64,000 nt of DNA from Mantis religiosa (GCA_030765055.1 CM060950.1:18267729-18331728), one strand, 5' to 3'. Positions 32,788 through 43,188 are shown, counted from the stretch's first letter. The notes: a model not told the origin generated them from the sequence alone. Numbers and translations are program-made.

Positions 32788-35207
32788 GGTTAGAGGACCC
32801 CCTTCCGGAACCGTCGGCGTCAGCCTGCCATCCGGGGGTGAAAGAAAAAGACACCAAACCTTCACGGTCTGCGCCGTCATGGGAGACCCCTCCCACGACC
32901 GATCTCAATTGTACTTCAGAAGAGCTACCGTCCAACTACTGTTGCCCAAATGTGAGAACCGTTCACCACGTGACACCCTGGCTTTAGGCCCCTACCACAG
33001 GAATAACCGCCTGTGGCCCCCCACTTTAGGCCATGCAGCAGTCAACAGACGCATGCACGGATTCAGGGGGCTTGTGGTTGATTACACCGGGGCTCCCGTC
33101 AGCGGTAACACGTCTGGCTGGTAATACTGGCCCAATGACTCATGGCCTTCGGACCATTAAAACCAGCCGGGCCTCATGGAGACTACGTGAGTGTACATGA
33201 CGGTGTGGACGGGCTCCGCACCTAAGGTCACACACAGGGTCAGTAGGGAGTCCACTACAACCTTCACGCCTGAGACCTCCAGAGAGCACGCGAGTCGGAA
33301 GTCGCGCTGGAACCGTGGGATAGGAACCACGGAGACAGAAGAAAGATCCCTGGTGGTGAGGCAGGAGTTTATAAACCTAAACAGCTAAAGCTAAAATAGA
33401 ACAATAAACCTAGAAGAGGAAGAAGCTTAAAACTAAGGGTGACCAACGTGGCACAACCAAAATGGGGTGAGAGGGTGACGATGGGGATGATTGGCTCGGG
33501 ACCCCGGGATCGCCAATGCCCGTACCTACCGTAGTAGGCCCCTGGGGGGTAACTTGCTTGAGAAGATCTTAACAGAACACCAGCTGTTCAACAAGCCTGG
33601 TAACATATTTAACATGGATGAATCAGGAATTCAAATTATAAATAAACCTGGGAAGGTTCTGACAGAAAAAGGTGCCAAGGATGTTTGTGTCCTGACATCA
33701 TCGGAAAAGGGAGAGACTGTAACAGTAATTGCTTGCAGCAATGCAGAAGGAAGATTTCTGCCACCAGTTCTAATTATGAAAGGGACAAATAAGAAGAGAG
33801 AAATATGTGATGGATTACCACCAGGTTATGATGTATTTATGAATCCAAAATCAGCATACATCAACACTGAGCTCTTCATCAGATGGTTTAAGGAAGTTTT
33901 TCTTCTCAGAAAACCTGCTGATGTCACTCTGTTAATTGTTGATGGACATGCATCCCACTGTGGCTCACTGGAGCTTCTGGAGCTTGCAGACAGAAATAGT
34001 GTAGTTTTACTCTGCTTACCAAGTCACACAACTCACGCATTGCAGCCTTTGGACAGGGCATTTTTTGGACCACTGAAGCAATACTTCAATCAAGAAACAG
34101 GAGCAGCAATGAGGAATGAAGGGAAGTAGGGTTTAACCAGATCAAAAGTAGGATACCTCCTTGGAAACGCATGGAAGAAAGCAGTTTCTGTAGGGAATGC
34201 ACTCCGTGGGTTCCAAAAATGTGGAATATTCCCCCTGAATCCTTACGCCATACCAGAGCACTTCTTTGCCATTTCTGATGCTACTGAAAGTGCCAAACTA
34301 TCTTCATCGCACTACCCTACAGTAACACAAGCGCCAGTAGAAAAATCGCCAGTCAAAGTCACGGATATTCCTTCGACTAGTGGTACCCAATTTACAAGCC
34401 CAACCAAGATTTTGGAAGAAGTAAGTCCTGTTCCTAAACTTCCACCCAAAACCACAAACCAGAGGAAGCAATTAGCAGTGGAATTGACTTCAATGGAAAA
34501 CATGGCCAGAAAGAAGGCTCTGTTTAAGGAAAAAAACAGAAGGAGAGAAATAGAGTTGAAAGAGAAATGAGTGCAAGGCTTGAAAAACCTGCATTGAAAA
34601 ATAAAATCAGACAGAAAGGACAGAGCAATGCAAATTCAAGTGACAATCAAGATCCTCCATCATCGGATACAAACAGGTGTGCTGAGTGTTGGGAAAATTA
34701 CTTCACAACAAAGAAGAAAGCTGACTGGGTGAAATGCCTGAAGTGCGAAAAGTGGCTACACGAAAACTGCACTATGTACAAAAAAGCAGGGCTGTTTAAC
34801 ATTTGTGGCAGAGATGAACTTAGAGGAACTTGAAACAGTTAAAATGAGGACTATTTTATTTGAAGATTACATTTAGATAACGCTGTACCTTATATTTCTT
34901 CACATATGTATGAATTAAGAATAAATAGGTTAAGTAGAAAATATTAAAATGAGTTTAATTGAATGCACCATCTGTCCGATAGCCTGCGCCAACTCAACCA
35001 AGAAATGAGGGAGAGACGGCGCATTGTTGTGTTTATTAAAATCATGTTTTTCATAAACTGAATGAAAACATTTTGCATTTTTGTTATATATTATGAAACA
35101 GTATATCTCCAGGCTTTCAATCGTAGGCAAACCATAACGTTTTAAAATTATAGATGGCTAGTAGACGGAATTTTAAAAAATGTGCGCCATCTCTCCCGGA
35201 ATGACCT

Positions 35208-35345
35208 TGTATATTTGTAGATAGTAATGCATGGTTAGGAGACACGGATCTGGATAGGGATGGCCTACATTTGAACAGAAAAGGTGTAGCCAAGTTTGGT
35301 AATCTCCTAAACAGAGTCTTTGCCCACCTAGATCCAAAAAACTAA
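35208..35345 (+). pseudogene. CR1-type LINE ORF1, 3' part (esterase end)
   Basis: The frame reads CIFVDSNAWLGDTDLDRDGL, then HLNRKGVAKFGNLLNRVFAH, and stops after DPKN at 35345. It completes the SGNH esterase whose first half ends at 26448: the DGLHLN block holds the catalytic Asp and His. Codon phase across the transposon is restored exactly by removing the element plus one TG. Confidence 0.85.
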
Positions 35346-35539
35346 ATAGCTGTAGTAGCGATGAGTCTAAATCTTTAAACAATACTAACTTATCCAAAAC
35401 AGTAAAACAAAATCACCAAAAGCCAAAAGATATATATAAATCAGAAGTAAGCATTGGAACCATAAATACCAATTCAAAATCTACTTCCCTTAGCAACTCA
35501 ATAAATCCCAATTTAGTAAATGCAAGAGAAAGTGAGGGT

Positions 35540-38422
35540 AGAACACAAAACAGTCAAACTTTGCAGATTTTTCACCTGAATATCCAAAGTATCAGAAACA
35601 AGATCCTTGAAATTGAAGCTTTATTCCATGTTAGTTTAAAACTAGTAGATATATTATGCCTAACTGAACACTGGCTAACTAATTCTGAATTAAATCAACT
35701 CACAATACCAGGGTTGACACTAATACAGGGTTACAATAGAACACTCAAAAGAAATGGAGGCTCATTAATTCTAGTAAAAAATTCTGTAAAAGGTAAATCT
35801 ATATCCACATTTCTGGAACTAAATATGGAAGAGCATTTTGAAACCAGCATCATAGAAGTAGACAATAAGCTGATAATCATATGTATTTATAGAAATCCAT
35901 CTGTGACAAACATTCTAATCGCAAGGCTGGATACTATTCTGAGCTATTTTCTAAAACAAAAGAAAACTATAATTCTAGTGGGAGATATTAACATAAATTC
36001 TTTTACAACAATGTAATTATAAACTGAAGTTCATTTCTCTATTAAATATTTATGGCATTCTACCAACAATTGATGTACCAACAAGGGTGACTAAAAGTTC
36101 AAAAACTGCCATAGATCAAATAGCCATAAGCAAAGATCTAATTACTTTTGTTAAAAATATAGATGTTTTTGATACTTGTCTCTCTGACCATTTTGCACAA
36201 TCTCTAACCATCAATTGGTCAAGCAGAAAGAACTTTAGAAAATCTGGCACAACATTCAAAAAGGTAAGATTACAGAAGGCAGAAAATATTGATTACTTCA
36301 ACCATTTGCTGGGGAAAGAAACTTGGGAAGACATTTATGAGGAAACTTCAGTAGATACTACATTCACTAGATTTTTAAACACCTTTAAATACTATTACGG
36401 TATAGCATTCCCACTGGTTATGTCCGTGTCAATGAAAAACATTCCTCATGGGTAACCAAGGACATTAGAACTTCTAGTGAGAAACTAAAATTCTTTAGCA
36501 ACTTAATTAGAAATGGAAATGCTTCCAAAGAATTAGTAAACTATTATAAGAAATATAAATCAATCTATAAAAAGGTTATAAAGGCAGCAAAAATATTAGA
36601 GAACACTAGAAAGATAAACTCATCCAAAAATAAACAGAAGGCCATGTGGGACATAATAAAAAAGGAAACTAACTCAAACAAACCATTGCAAGCAGATATT
36701 ACATTGAAACACAAAGGCAAAACAGTAGCAAATCCAAGAGAAATAGCCAACATATTTAATGATTTCTTTGTAGATGTCTCAAAAAGTGTGCAAACAAAGA
36801 GCAACTTAACAGATGGTCCAGAAAATAAAGTCCACATTCATTGCAATGATAAATCCCTATTCCTGGCACCAGTCTGCAATGATGAATTAGCTGATGTAAT
36901 TAGGGAGCTAAAAAACAAAAAAATCAGATGCCCTTGATGGAAGCTCAACCTACTTAATTAAAAAGTGTAGCAAGAATATCTTAAAACTGCTGTGTCATAT
37001 AGTAAATAAATTTCTTCAAAGCGGCACATTCCCCCTGGAACTAAAAGCAAAAATAAAACCAATATTCAAAAAAGGAGATGAAAAGGACCCAAACAACTAT
37101 CGACCAATAGCTCTACTTTCAACCTTTTCAAAAATATTAGAAAAAGTAATGTTCAAGAGGCTCATGGCATTCCTCAACAAATTTAAAATCATTAATAGCA
37201 GTCAGTGTGGGTTCCAAAGTAAGAAATCTACTAGTCTGACAGTGATCAATTTTGTTGACAGTATCTATGATGTACTGGACAGAAGTGAAGTTGGGATGGG
37301 TATATTTTTGGATCTATCCAAAGCTTTTGACATGGTAGATCACAATATTCTGTTAAATAAGCTACATAAATATGACATAAGAGGGGTGGCCTTCAATTGG
37401 TTTAAATCCTACCTTAATATGAGAGAGCAGGTTGTTGAGATCACTTTCACAGAAAGAGGCCAAAAAGAAATCAAAAACGAGTTATCACAAAAAAGACCAG
37501 TAGTATCAGGGGTTCCGCAAGGATCTATTCTGGGCCCCCTGTTATTTTTACTGTATATAAATGACCTCCCATTATGTCTTATGAACAACTTAGATGCTAA
37601 AATCACACTTTTTGCAGATGATATAAGTATCTTCATTGCAGGAAAGGATGATGATAGCCTTCAGCAAAATATAACACCAGCTATAGTAAATGTTTTAAAT
37701 TGGTTTAAAGTCAATAAGTTGCTTGTAAATGAAGAAAAAACCAATAGCACTAAATTTTCAGCATAAGGCTTGTAGGAAAATTGAAAACCCTTGCATCAGA
37801 ATTGGCTCCAGATTGATAAATTTTGAATATCAAACTAAATTCTTAGGACTATGGGTAGACAAAAATTTAAGTTGGAACAAACATATAGAAAAGTTAGCAG
37901 AGAAGCTGAGCCATGTTTGTTTTGTTTTACATCAGCTGAAGCCTCGAGTAGAATTTACTACACTCAGAACCTGTTACTTTGCTTACTTTCATTCACTAAT
38001 ATCATATGGAATACCATTGTGGGGAAATACTACAAATAGTAAGTTGATATTTAAGCTACAAAAGAAAGCATTATGAATCATGGTTGGTATTCCAAAAAAT
38101 GGAAATCTGCAGAAATCATTTCAGAGATTTGAATATCTTGACCCTACCAAGTTTATATATGAAACAGTTACTGATTTACATGAAGACTAATACTACGAAC
38201 TATGTTACGAATGCTAAAATACACACCCGTAACACACGTAATAAAGACAAATTGCACACCTATATTCATAAAACAAAACTATTTGAGACTTCTGTCAAAT
38301 ACATGGGTTTAAAGCTATACAACCACTTGCCAAATCAATTAAAAAACATACCCTCTATAAAAAAGTTTAAAACAGAGCTACACAATTTCTTTAAAAAAAA
38401 ATCAGTTTTACTCAGTAAATGA
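35540..38422 (+). pseudogene. CR1-type LINE ORF2 (endonuclease and reverse transcriptase)
   Basis: The endonuclease starts QIFHLNIQSIRNKILEIEA, then LCLTEHWLTNSEL, IICIYRNPS, ILVGDININ and, after a frameshift near 36000, the terminal LSDHFAQSL. RT motifs spread over further frames: IKPIFKKGDEKDPNNYRPIA, GIFLDLSKAFDMVDHNILL, SGVPQGSILGPLLFLLYIND and the catalytic LFADDISIF (FADD). After a break near 37740 comes LGLWVDKNLSWNKHIEKL, then FHSLISYGIPLWGN and the terminal KIHTRNTRNKDKLHT and KYMGLKLYNHLP. At least four frameshifts or stops make it inactive. No RNase H is present. Confidence 0.88.
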
Positions 38423-38700
38423 ATACCTAGAGTACAAATCAGGTAAAGCATAAATTAATCAGTTTATAGTGCATAATTATACTAATGTATTCTATTTCTA
38501 TTCTTGTTTCATGTGTCCGAGATTGGAAGACTCACCAATGAAGAATTTTAGCCGGCCAAAGCATTAAAAGTAAGTGTAATTGTGTAAATTATTTGAAAAC
38601 TTAAGATTGTAAATACCTCATAGATGAACTGTAAATATTGTTAAATACTGTAACTATATTGACAATGCCTATAATTCTGTATGAATTCCTGTGGCTAATA

Positions 38701-38750
38701 AACATTGTATTGTATTGTATTGTATTGTATTGTATTGTATTGTATTGCAA
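38701..38750 (+). repeat. (TGTAT)n tail of the CR1-type LINE
   Basis: Eight tandem TGTAT pentamers follow aataaacat directly after the ORF2 3' UTR. CR1/L2-group LINEs end in short tandem repeats rather than poly-A. This tail also fixes the right boundary of the nested cluster. Confidence 0.8.
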
Positions 38751-39360
38751 GCTATTTGATCAAAGCATGTTTCTTTTGTGGCCATAGGGCATGAAACGTG
38801 AAAATGTTTTACTTTTCGTAGTAGATACAGTGAAATATGGTGAAATTGGGAACCGTAGTTAAATCGTGTTATACTAATACAGCATATGCACTTCAGAGTA
38901 TGAAAATTCTGCATCTATAGCTGTTTGCTCAAGACTTGCTGGATGATTCTCAAATTAAGGGAAGTTTAAGTTTAACATTTAGCAGTACTAACTTTTCAAT
39001 TTTGGCAGAAACTATAACATGGCTAGAAAAAGAGATCAGAGTGTACATGCTGTTACCAAAAACATCAAAAGAGTGGAGGAACAATGGCAAAAGTATGTTG
39101 AAAAAATTGGTCAAGAAGTTTGTGAGATAATGAAAAAGTATTAGAAAAGAACATTGGCTATCAGTTGGCTATCTGAGAAAATTCCACAAGGTGAACATTT
39201 TGACTTCAGTTCTTTTGAAGGTTTTTAACCAGAGGACATTGTCACTTCAAGTATGCATCCATGATGTCAGTTAAAGTGGATTATTCAAGACAACAGGCGA
39301 TCCTTCAAACCCGAGAACCTACAAATGGCAAAGGTTCTTTATTGCAATGATGAACGAGAG
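38751..39360. other. No recognised feature
   Basis: About 600 bp of AT-rich intron 2 sequence. Small ORFs on both strands show no motif I recognise. Confidence 0.45.
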
Positions 39361-39365
39361 ATGTA

Positions 39366-40181
39366 AAGTCCGGTGCATGGAAACTTTCCGATATATGCAA
39401 CAGCTGTATAGGTTGGTAGGTGAATAGCGCCATGCCCCTAGTAAAACTCCCTGTCAGTAATAGGAAGGCATGCTCCTGCCCTTTTTTTTTTTGCGATGGC
39501 AGAGGTGAACCAGAAGCCCAGACATATAATTCGGAATGCATCATCTCATGGAACTTTGATTATTTTATCAGCGGTTATTAAGGACAGGGGCAGATTGCCC
39601 ATCCCTTTCCAATAATGAACCTTTTCAGGTTTGTGCAGTTTTCTTGGGAAGGGAATGAGGGATGGGACAGATTTATCTGTTGCACAATGCATATCAACTT
39701 GAACTCCACATTGCACATATTTCAAGTGATCTCATTTCATTACAAAATAATTTAAAGCTGTAACTTAAGCTCTATTTACACAAAATATACTGAGCATACT
39801 AAAGCATTCTTTTGTCACGTAGACACACATAAGAGGAAAACACAAAGACAATACGCCATTCCTTATAACCCACCCCTTGTCCTCCCCGGTTCTCGAGTTA
39901 CTACAAACCAATGAGTGACGGACACAGCAAGGAGATGTTGTTGACACTTGTTCCACTGAATTTCCACTGATTACTCCTTTCCCTTCCCTTGCACTATGCA
40001 CCTTGGCTATGCACCTTGTTCATTGGTCATTGCTGGTTATTGGATTTAGATATAAACCAATAAGAGATTGCTACAGCCAGGACCGGTATTCAACACGAAA
40101 GGTGAAACAGTTATGCCAATATTATATTAAGTAACACCAAAAGATACCAACAGCATCGGAACATTTCCGTGCACTGGACTG
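39366..40181. mobile_element. TA-flanked non-autonomous DNA transposon (copy 2)
   Basis: The same element as 6583-7436, in reverse orientation and 816 bp long. The ends agtccggtgcatggaaactt and, at the right, ccgtgcactggactg with TA outside match copy 1. Internal blocks (cagctgtataggttggtagg, ccttcccaagaaaactgcac in complement) align along the whole length. No transposase is encoded. Confidence 0.75.
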
Positions 40182-40401
40182 TACCTAAATATATAAATGT
40201 TTCCTAGTATGTATATAAGTATGGGATGCCTTACATAAAATTTGTAGCTATTATAACAATGGTATACATTTTTAATTTTTTCAACGTTAAAATTACGAAA
40301 AGAATTTACGGTCATTTATTTAAATTTTAATACAATTTTCCCCAAAACTTAAGGGCATTTTATTGGTCATTCTTCTGGTTTTTGGGTCATCAACTTGAGC
40401 C

Positions 40402-40986
40402 CTAGTGATGACACTTGGTAAGGAAATTCTTCACCATTAAGGGTCCATTATAATGGATACAGTGTAATGGTGGTTCACCCCTGAGAAGGAGGGCATGACA
40501 AGGCATGGAAACATTGCAGCTTTCAAAGTATAAACTTGAAAGAAGCGTAGGGACAGTGAAGCACAAATTAGCACAAAAGTGAATGGAGAAGATATTGACA
40601 CATTGCTTCACTCACACTGTTTATTCACAGGACATGTTTCAAGAGCTTTTGCTCTTATTATCCTAGCTCTTGAAACATGTCCTGCGAATAAACAGTGTGA
40701 GTGAAGCAATGTGTCAATATCTTCTCGATTCACTTTTGTGCTAATTGCAGCTTTTGTCCTCCCGAGTTTGGTGGTAGATCTAAACCACTGCTCTTGCCAT
40801 TGAAAGAGAATCTTTCTGCACAAAATAAGTGAAATCTGTACATAAATACCACAGCACTTGTTCATCAGGATGTAAAATCAATTCCTTTACTGCCTGATCT
40901 GCTTGTTTATTTCCTACAGTGCCACAATGTTCATGAACCCAGATGAAGGTGATCTCAAAACCAAGATGTAGAGTGCAACTGATCAT
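40402..40986 (-). pseudogene. LINE RNase H and tail relic, split by a Penelope dimer
   Basis: On minus, 40986-40780 reads FIWVHEHCGTVGNKQADQAVKE, the last RNase H motif of an I-type LINE (WVxxHxGxxGNxxAD). It is followed by QWQEQWFRSTTKLGRTKA. After a 220-bp insertion the frame resumes (40512-40402) as CHALLLRGEPPLHCIHYNGP and then LMVKNFLTKCHH, the closing zinc-knuckle region. The insertion is the family E dimer with its target duplication. Confidence 0.6.
40524..40743. mobile_element. Penelope-like family E inverted dimer (short)
   Basis: A 220-bp palindrome: gtgaatggagaagatattga and its complement lie at the outside, and caggacatgtttcaagagct / agctcttgaaacatgtcctg at the inside. An 11-bp duplication, attgcagcttt, flanks it (40513-40523 and 40744-40754). 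The centre keeps aagagc-aaaa-gctctt followed by GAAACATG, the same layout as the terminal block of family A. No coding sequence remains. Confidence 0.6.
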
Positions 40987-41199
40987 AAATTTTCTGAAAA
41001 AAGTGGTTGGAGACTATAGAGATCCCATAAACTAAATAAAGGATTGGATTACAGGGAAAGGATGAAAATTGTGGTTTTAAATACTGTTCAGTAGTATTTG
41101 AAAGTGCTATGGGGCAAGCAAATCTTGTGACAAACATGTGAATTAACCACTGCACAGCCTATTCCTTTGTCTGTTTGAGAATTGTCAGTATACTAAATA

Positions 41200-41735
41200 T
41201 GGTATCCATGAAAGCTGTTTTTAAAGCCACAAGCTTGAGCTGAAGATGTGAAAAATTGTTTCACGAAATCACAATCCTCATCAATTAATAAGAAAACATT
41301 CATCATTTCTTATAAGATAAGTGTTTGATGATGTGCAATGGGTGAAAGGAAAATGACAGTCTAGGGGAGTTTACTTTTATGAATAGAAATGGTCAAAGTG
41401 TAATAGATTATATTATATTCTATAATGAGTGTAAAAACTAGGAAAAATTTAATTGGAATTGGGAACTTTTTGGGCAAAGTAAGAGCCAAATGGTTGAGGA
41501 AGATAATTAAATATGATGAAAATGATTAAGTATTTTAGACAAGTTGCCAATAGGGACCCATTAGCTTGACAACCTCAGAGTTTGAGTCAATTGGGCCCAA
41601 GGGTAACCAGCAACTCAGTGTAGTAATAAGTATGTAAATGTATAAGGATTTGTAATTGAAATTAAAATAAAGATTACTTACTTGCTATAAGATTAGTGAA
41701 GTTTTATGTTACAAATTATTATATTTGCATATAGG
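41200..41735 (+). repeat. Penelope family C solitary 3' ends
   Basis: At 41213-41330 a single plus-strand end contains ctgaagatgtgaaaaattg, then tttcacgaaatc and the tail cttataagataagtg. A second tail fragment lies at about 41680-41735 (agattagtgaagttttatgt). These are the only copies in the window not visibly paired in inverted orientation. The hairpin stem is GTGAAA/TTTCAC, a perfect six-pair stem. Confidence 0.55.
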
Positions 41736-41950
41736 GGTAGTAGAAGCTGCAAGCTGAAGGATCTGCGAGCTAACTTCATTGCAAATAACAGGCAATGTTT
41801 CTCCTTTGCCTTTTGATGGTCAATTTTATTGTTAGCTCTGAGTTTGTGACTGGCATACTCTTCTTTATACACAGGATAGCTACAAGAGTATGCAAGATGG
41901 GCACCATCACATTCCACACATTTGAGAAAGAAATGTAAGGAAAACGGTCA
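41690..41950 (-). pseudogene. LINE ORF1 zinc-knuckle relic
   Basis: The minus frame reads CVECDGAHLAYSCSYPVYKE and then EYASHKLRANNKIDHQKAKE. CxxCxGxHxxxxxxCPxxKxE is the last zinc knuckle and basic helix of gag-like ORF1 proteins of Jockey/I LINEs; compare CINCAGEHPSSSKDCPRF in LINE A1. Only this fragment survives. Confidence 0.45.
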
Positions 41951-42108
41951 TATCTATTTGTTCCATGCAGAGACAACTACTGCTGAAAGATCAGCATAGG
42001 AGTAACAACTTAAAGGATTGGGAGCTTATTGATGAACACACAGTACATTAAATTTAAAGGGAGTCGATTAAAGACACTAAACAACACATTTAAATTTTCC
42101 TGGAACAT

Positions 42109-42693
42109 ATCTGAGTTTTATTTATGAGTCTATATGTTTACACTCAAACTTCACTTACTTGTATAATTGAAACGTTTTCAAGATCATTCGATCTCATCCT
42201 CAGCTGTTTGGTGACTAAATGAACCTTCCTCTTGTTCCACTACTACGGAGCTCCGATCACTCTGCCATCTGGTGTTAGGGGCACTAAGTTTTAATACTTC
42301 ATTTAATGCCGGGATTTCAAAATTTATAACTTTATCACGGTTTTTGTTTATGAATATTTTTTCCCAAATATCCATAATCCATAATGTTCATAATATCCAA
42401 ATATCATAAACAAAAATCGTGATAAAGTTATAAATTTTGAAATCCCAGCATTAAATGAAGTATTAAAACTTAGTGCCCCTAACACCAGATGGCAGAGTGA
42501 TTGGAGCTCCGTAGTAGTGGAAGAAGAGGAAGGTTCATTTAGTCACCAAACAGCTGAGGATGAGATCGAATGATCTTGAAAACGTTTCAATTATACAACA
42601 AGTAAGTGAAGTTTGAGTGTAAACATATGACTCATAAATCAAACTCAAATATGAAGAGTGCTTCACTGTTAATAATGCTTCTGCTTTTAATAT
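42109..42693. mobile_element. Penelope-like family B inverted dimer (copy 2), nested
   Basis: A 585-bp palindrome closely similar to the dimer at 9467-10036, with the same short left and long right tail. It is flanked by ttcctggaacat (42097-42108) and ttcccggaacat (42694-42705), a 12-bp duplication with one mismatch. Both arms encode INKNRDKVINFEIPALNEVL. The centres of the two family B dimers differ: here there is a ccataatccataatg-type spacer. Confidence 0.85.
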
Positions 42694-43143
42694 TTCCCGG
42701 AACATGTTTCAGAGACTATTTGCCTCCATTGTTAACCGGCCATCGACTGGTTCTCGGTGGTGTAGCTGGTGATATTTTGTCATAGGTCTCCTCTGGTGGC
42801 AGTTTGAGGAACTTGTCACAACCCTCTCAGCTACAGAAACTAATATGATTTTCCAGAAATTCACTTACCATCCATGGGCCTTTGATAAATTCAAAAAGTC
42901 TTCAAAAAACAAAACATTCAACTAGCACCGGTCAACTAGCGCCTTAAAAAACCTAATTTGCTCAAACATCAAAGATGCCATTCCATCTAACAAAAAATAT
43001 GGTATATATAAAATTGAATGCTATGACTGTAGTCAAATTTATATTGGAAAAACCAAAAGAAATTTAGAAACAAGAGCAAAGGAACACTTTAGGAACATAA
43101 AATATGAATAATTAGAAAAATCAGTAGCTGTCACGCATTTTTG

Positions 43144-43186
<43 letters not shown>
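43144..43186 (+). repeat. Poly-A run inside Penelope family A arm
   Basis: A run of about 43 A residues lies between the GIY-YIG part and the terminal block of the right arm, replacing coding sequence. It may be a secondary slippage expansion of the gaaaaaa codons at this place in other copies, or an assembly-sensitive spot. Confidence 0.6.

Positions 43187-43188
<2 letters not shown>

Larger units (their letters stand above)
27648..33549 (-). mobile_element. RNase-H LINE A2 (I/LOA-like), full length
   Basis: A 5.9-kb minus-strand LINE related to, but clearly diverged from, A1. A perfect 13-bp duplication, taacttgcttgag, flanks it at 27635-27647 and 33550-33562, and the transposase reading frame resumes across it. 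The 5' end (at 33549) has a C run and the UNCG hairpin block. A long 5' UTR (32788-33549), ORF1, ORF2 and a 3' end with a (CTA)n tail on minus follow. ORF2 has several frameshifts, so it appears older or more damaged than A1. Confidence 0.93.
27153..34833 (+). pseudogene. pogo/Tigger-like transposase, split by LINE A2
   Basis: Exon-like halves 27153-27647 and 33563-34833 form one protein. The N-terminus has a psq-type HTH (LREAVNRIMKGDLGIREASRYYG, ESTIRRRK) and a CENP-B-like second HTH. The second half carries the DDE domain: IFNMDESGIQIINKPGKV (first Asp), LLIVDGHASHCGSLELLELA (second Asp), then LPSHTTHALQPLDRAFFGPLK (third Asp). One TAG at 34127-34129 is followed in frame by VGYLLGNAWKKAVSVGNALRGF and a basic helix. 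A frameshift near 34565 leads to the C-terminal zinc finger (CAECWENYF, CLKCEKWLHENC). All catalytic Asp positions remain visible. Confidence 0.85.
26451..35207 (+). mobile_element. pogo/Tigger-like DNA transposon, interrupted by LINE A2
   Basis: The left end reads aggtagctcccggagagatg and the right end, on minus, aggtcattccgggagagatg, giving inverted repeats of about 26 bp. The flanking LINE codons rejoin exactly if a 2-bp TG duplication is assumed (26449-26450 and 35208-35209). Without LINE A2 the element is about 2.84 kb. It encodes an HTH plus DDE transposase with a C-terminal zinc finger. Further gagagatggygc-type motifs occur internally near both ends, as subterminal repeats. Confidence 0.85.
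19700..38750 (+). mobile_element. CR1-type LINE, host of the nested insertions
   Basis: The pieces 19700-19835, 25623-26450 and 35208-38750 read continuously as one plus-strand non-LTR element of about 4.5 kb. It has a 5' UTR starting near ccaagatggcggc, ORF1 with a coiled coil and an SGNH-type esterase, ORF2 with endonuclease and RT but no RNase H, and a (TGTAT)n tail. Esterase ORF1 and a short-repeat 3' tail are features of the CR1/L2 group. LINE A1 interrupts it at the ORF1 start codon and the pogo-like element interrupts the ORF1 esterase. It is opposite in orientation to BicC. Confidence 0.85.

Noticed and set aside
33491..33550. N-terminal extension of the transposase ORF (MARDPGIANARTYRSR)
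   Set aside because: These codons come from the antisense 5' end of LINE A2; the true transposase frame resumes after the target duplication.
38701..38750. (TGTAT)n as a telomere-like repeat
   Set aside because: Only eight units directly after a LINE 3' UTR; it is the element's own 3' tail.
43144..43186. Poly-A run as a retrogene tail
   Set aside because: It lies inside a Penelope arm whose sequence continues on the other side; no retrogene precedes it.
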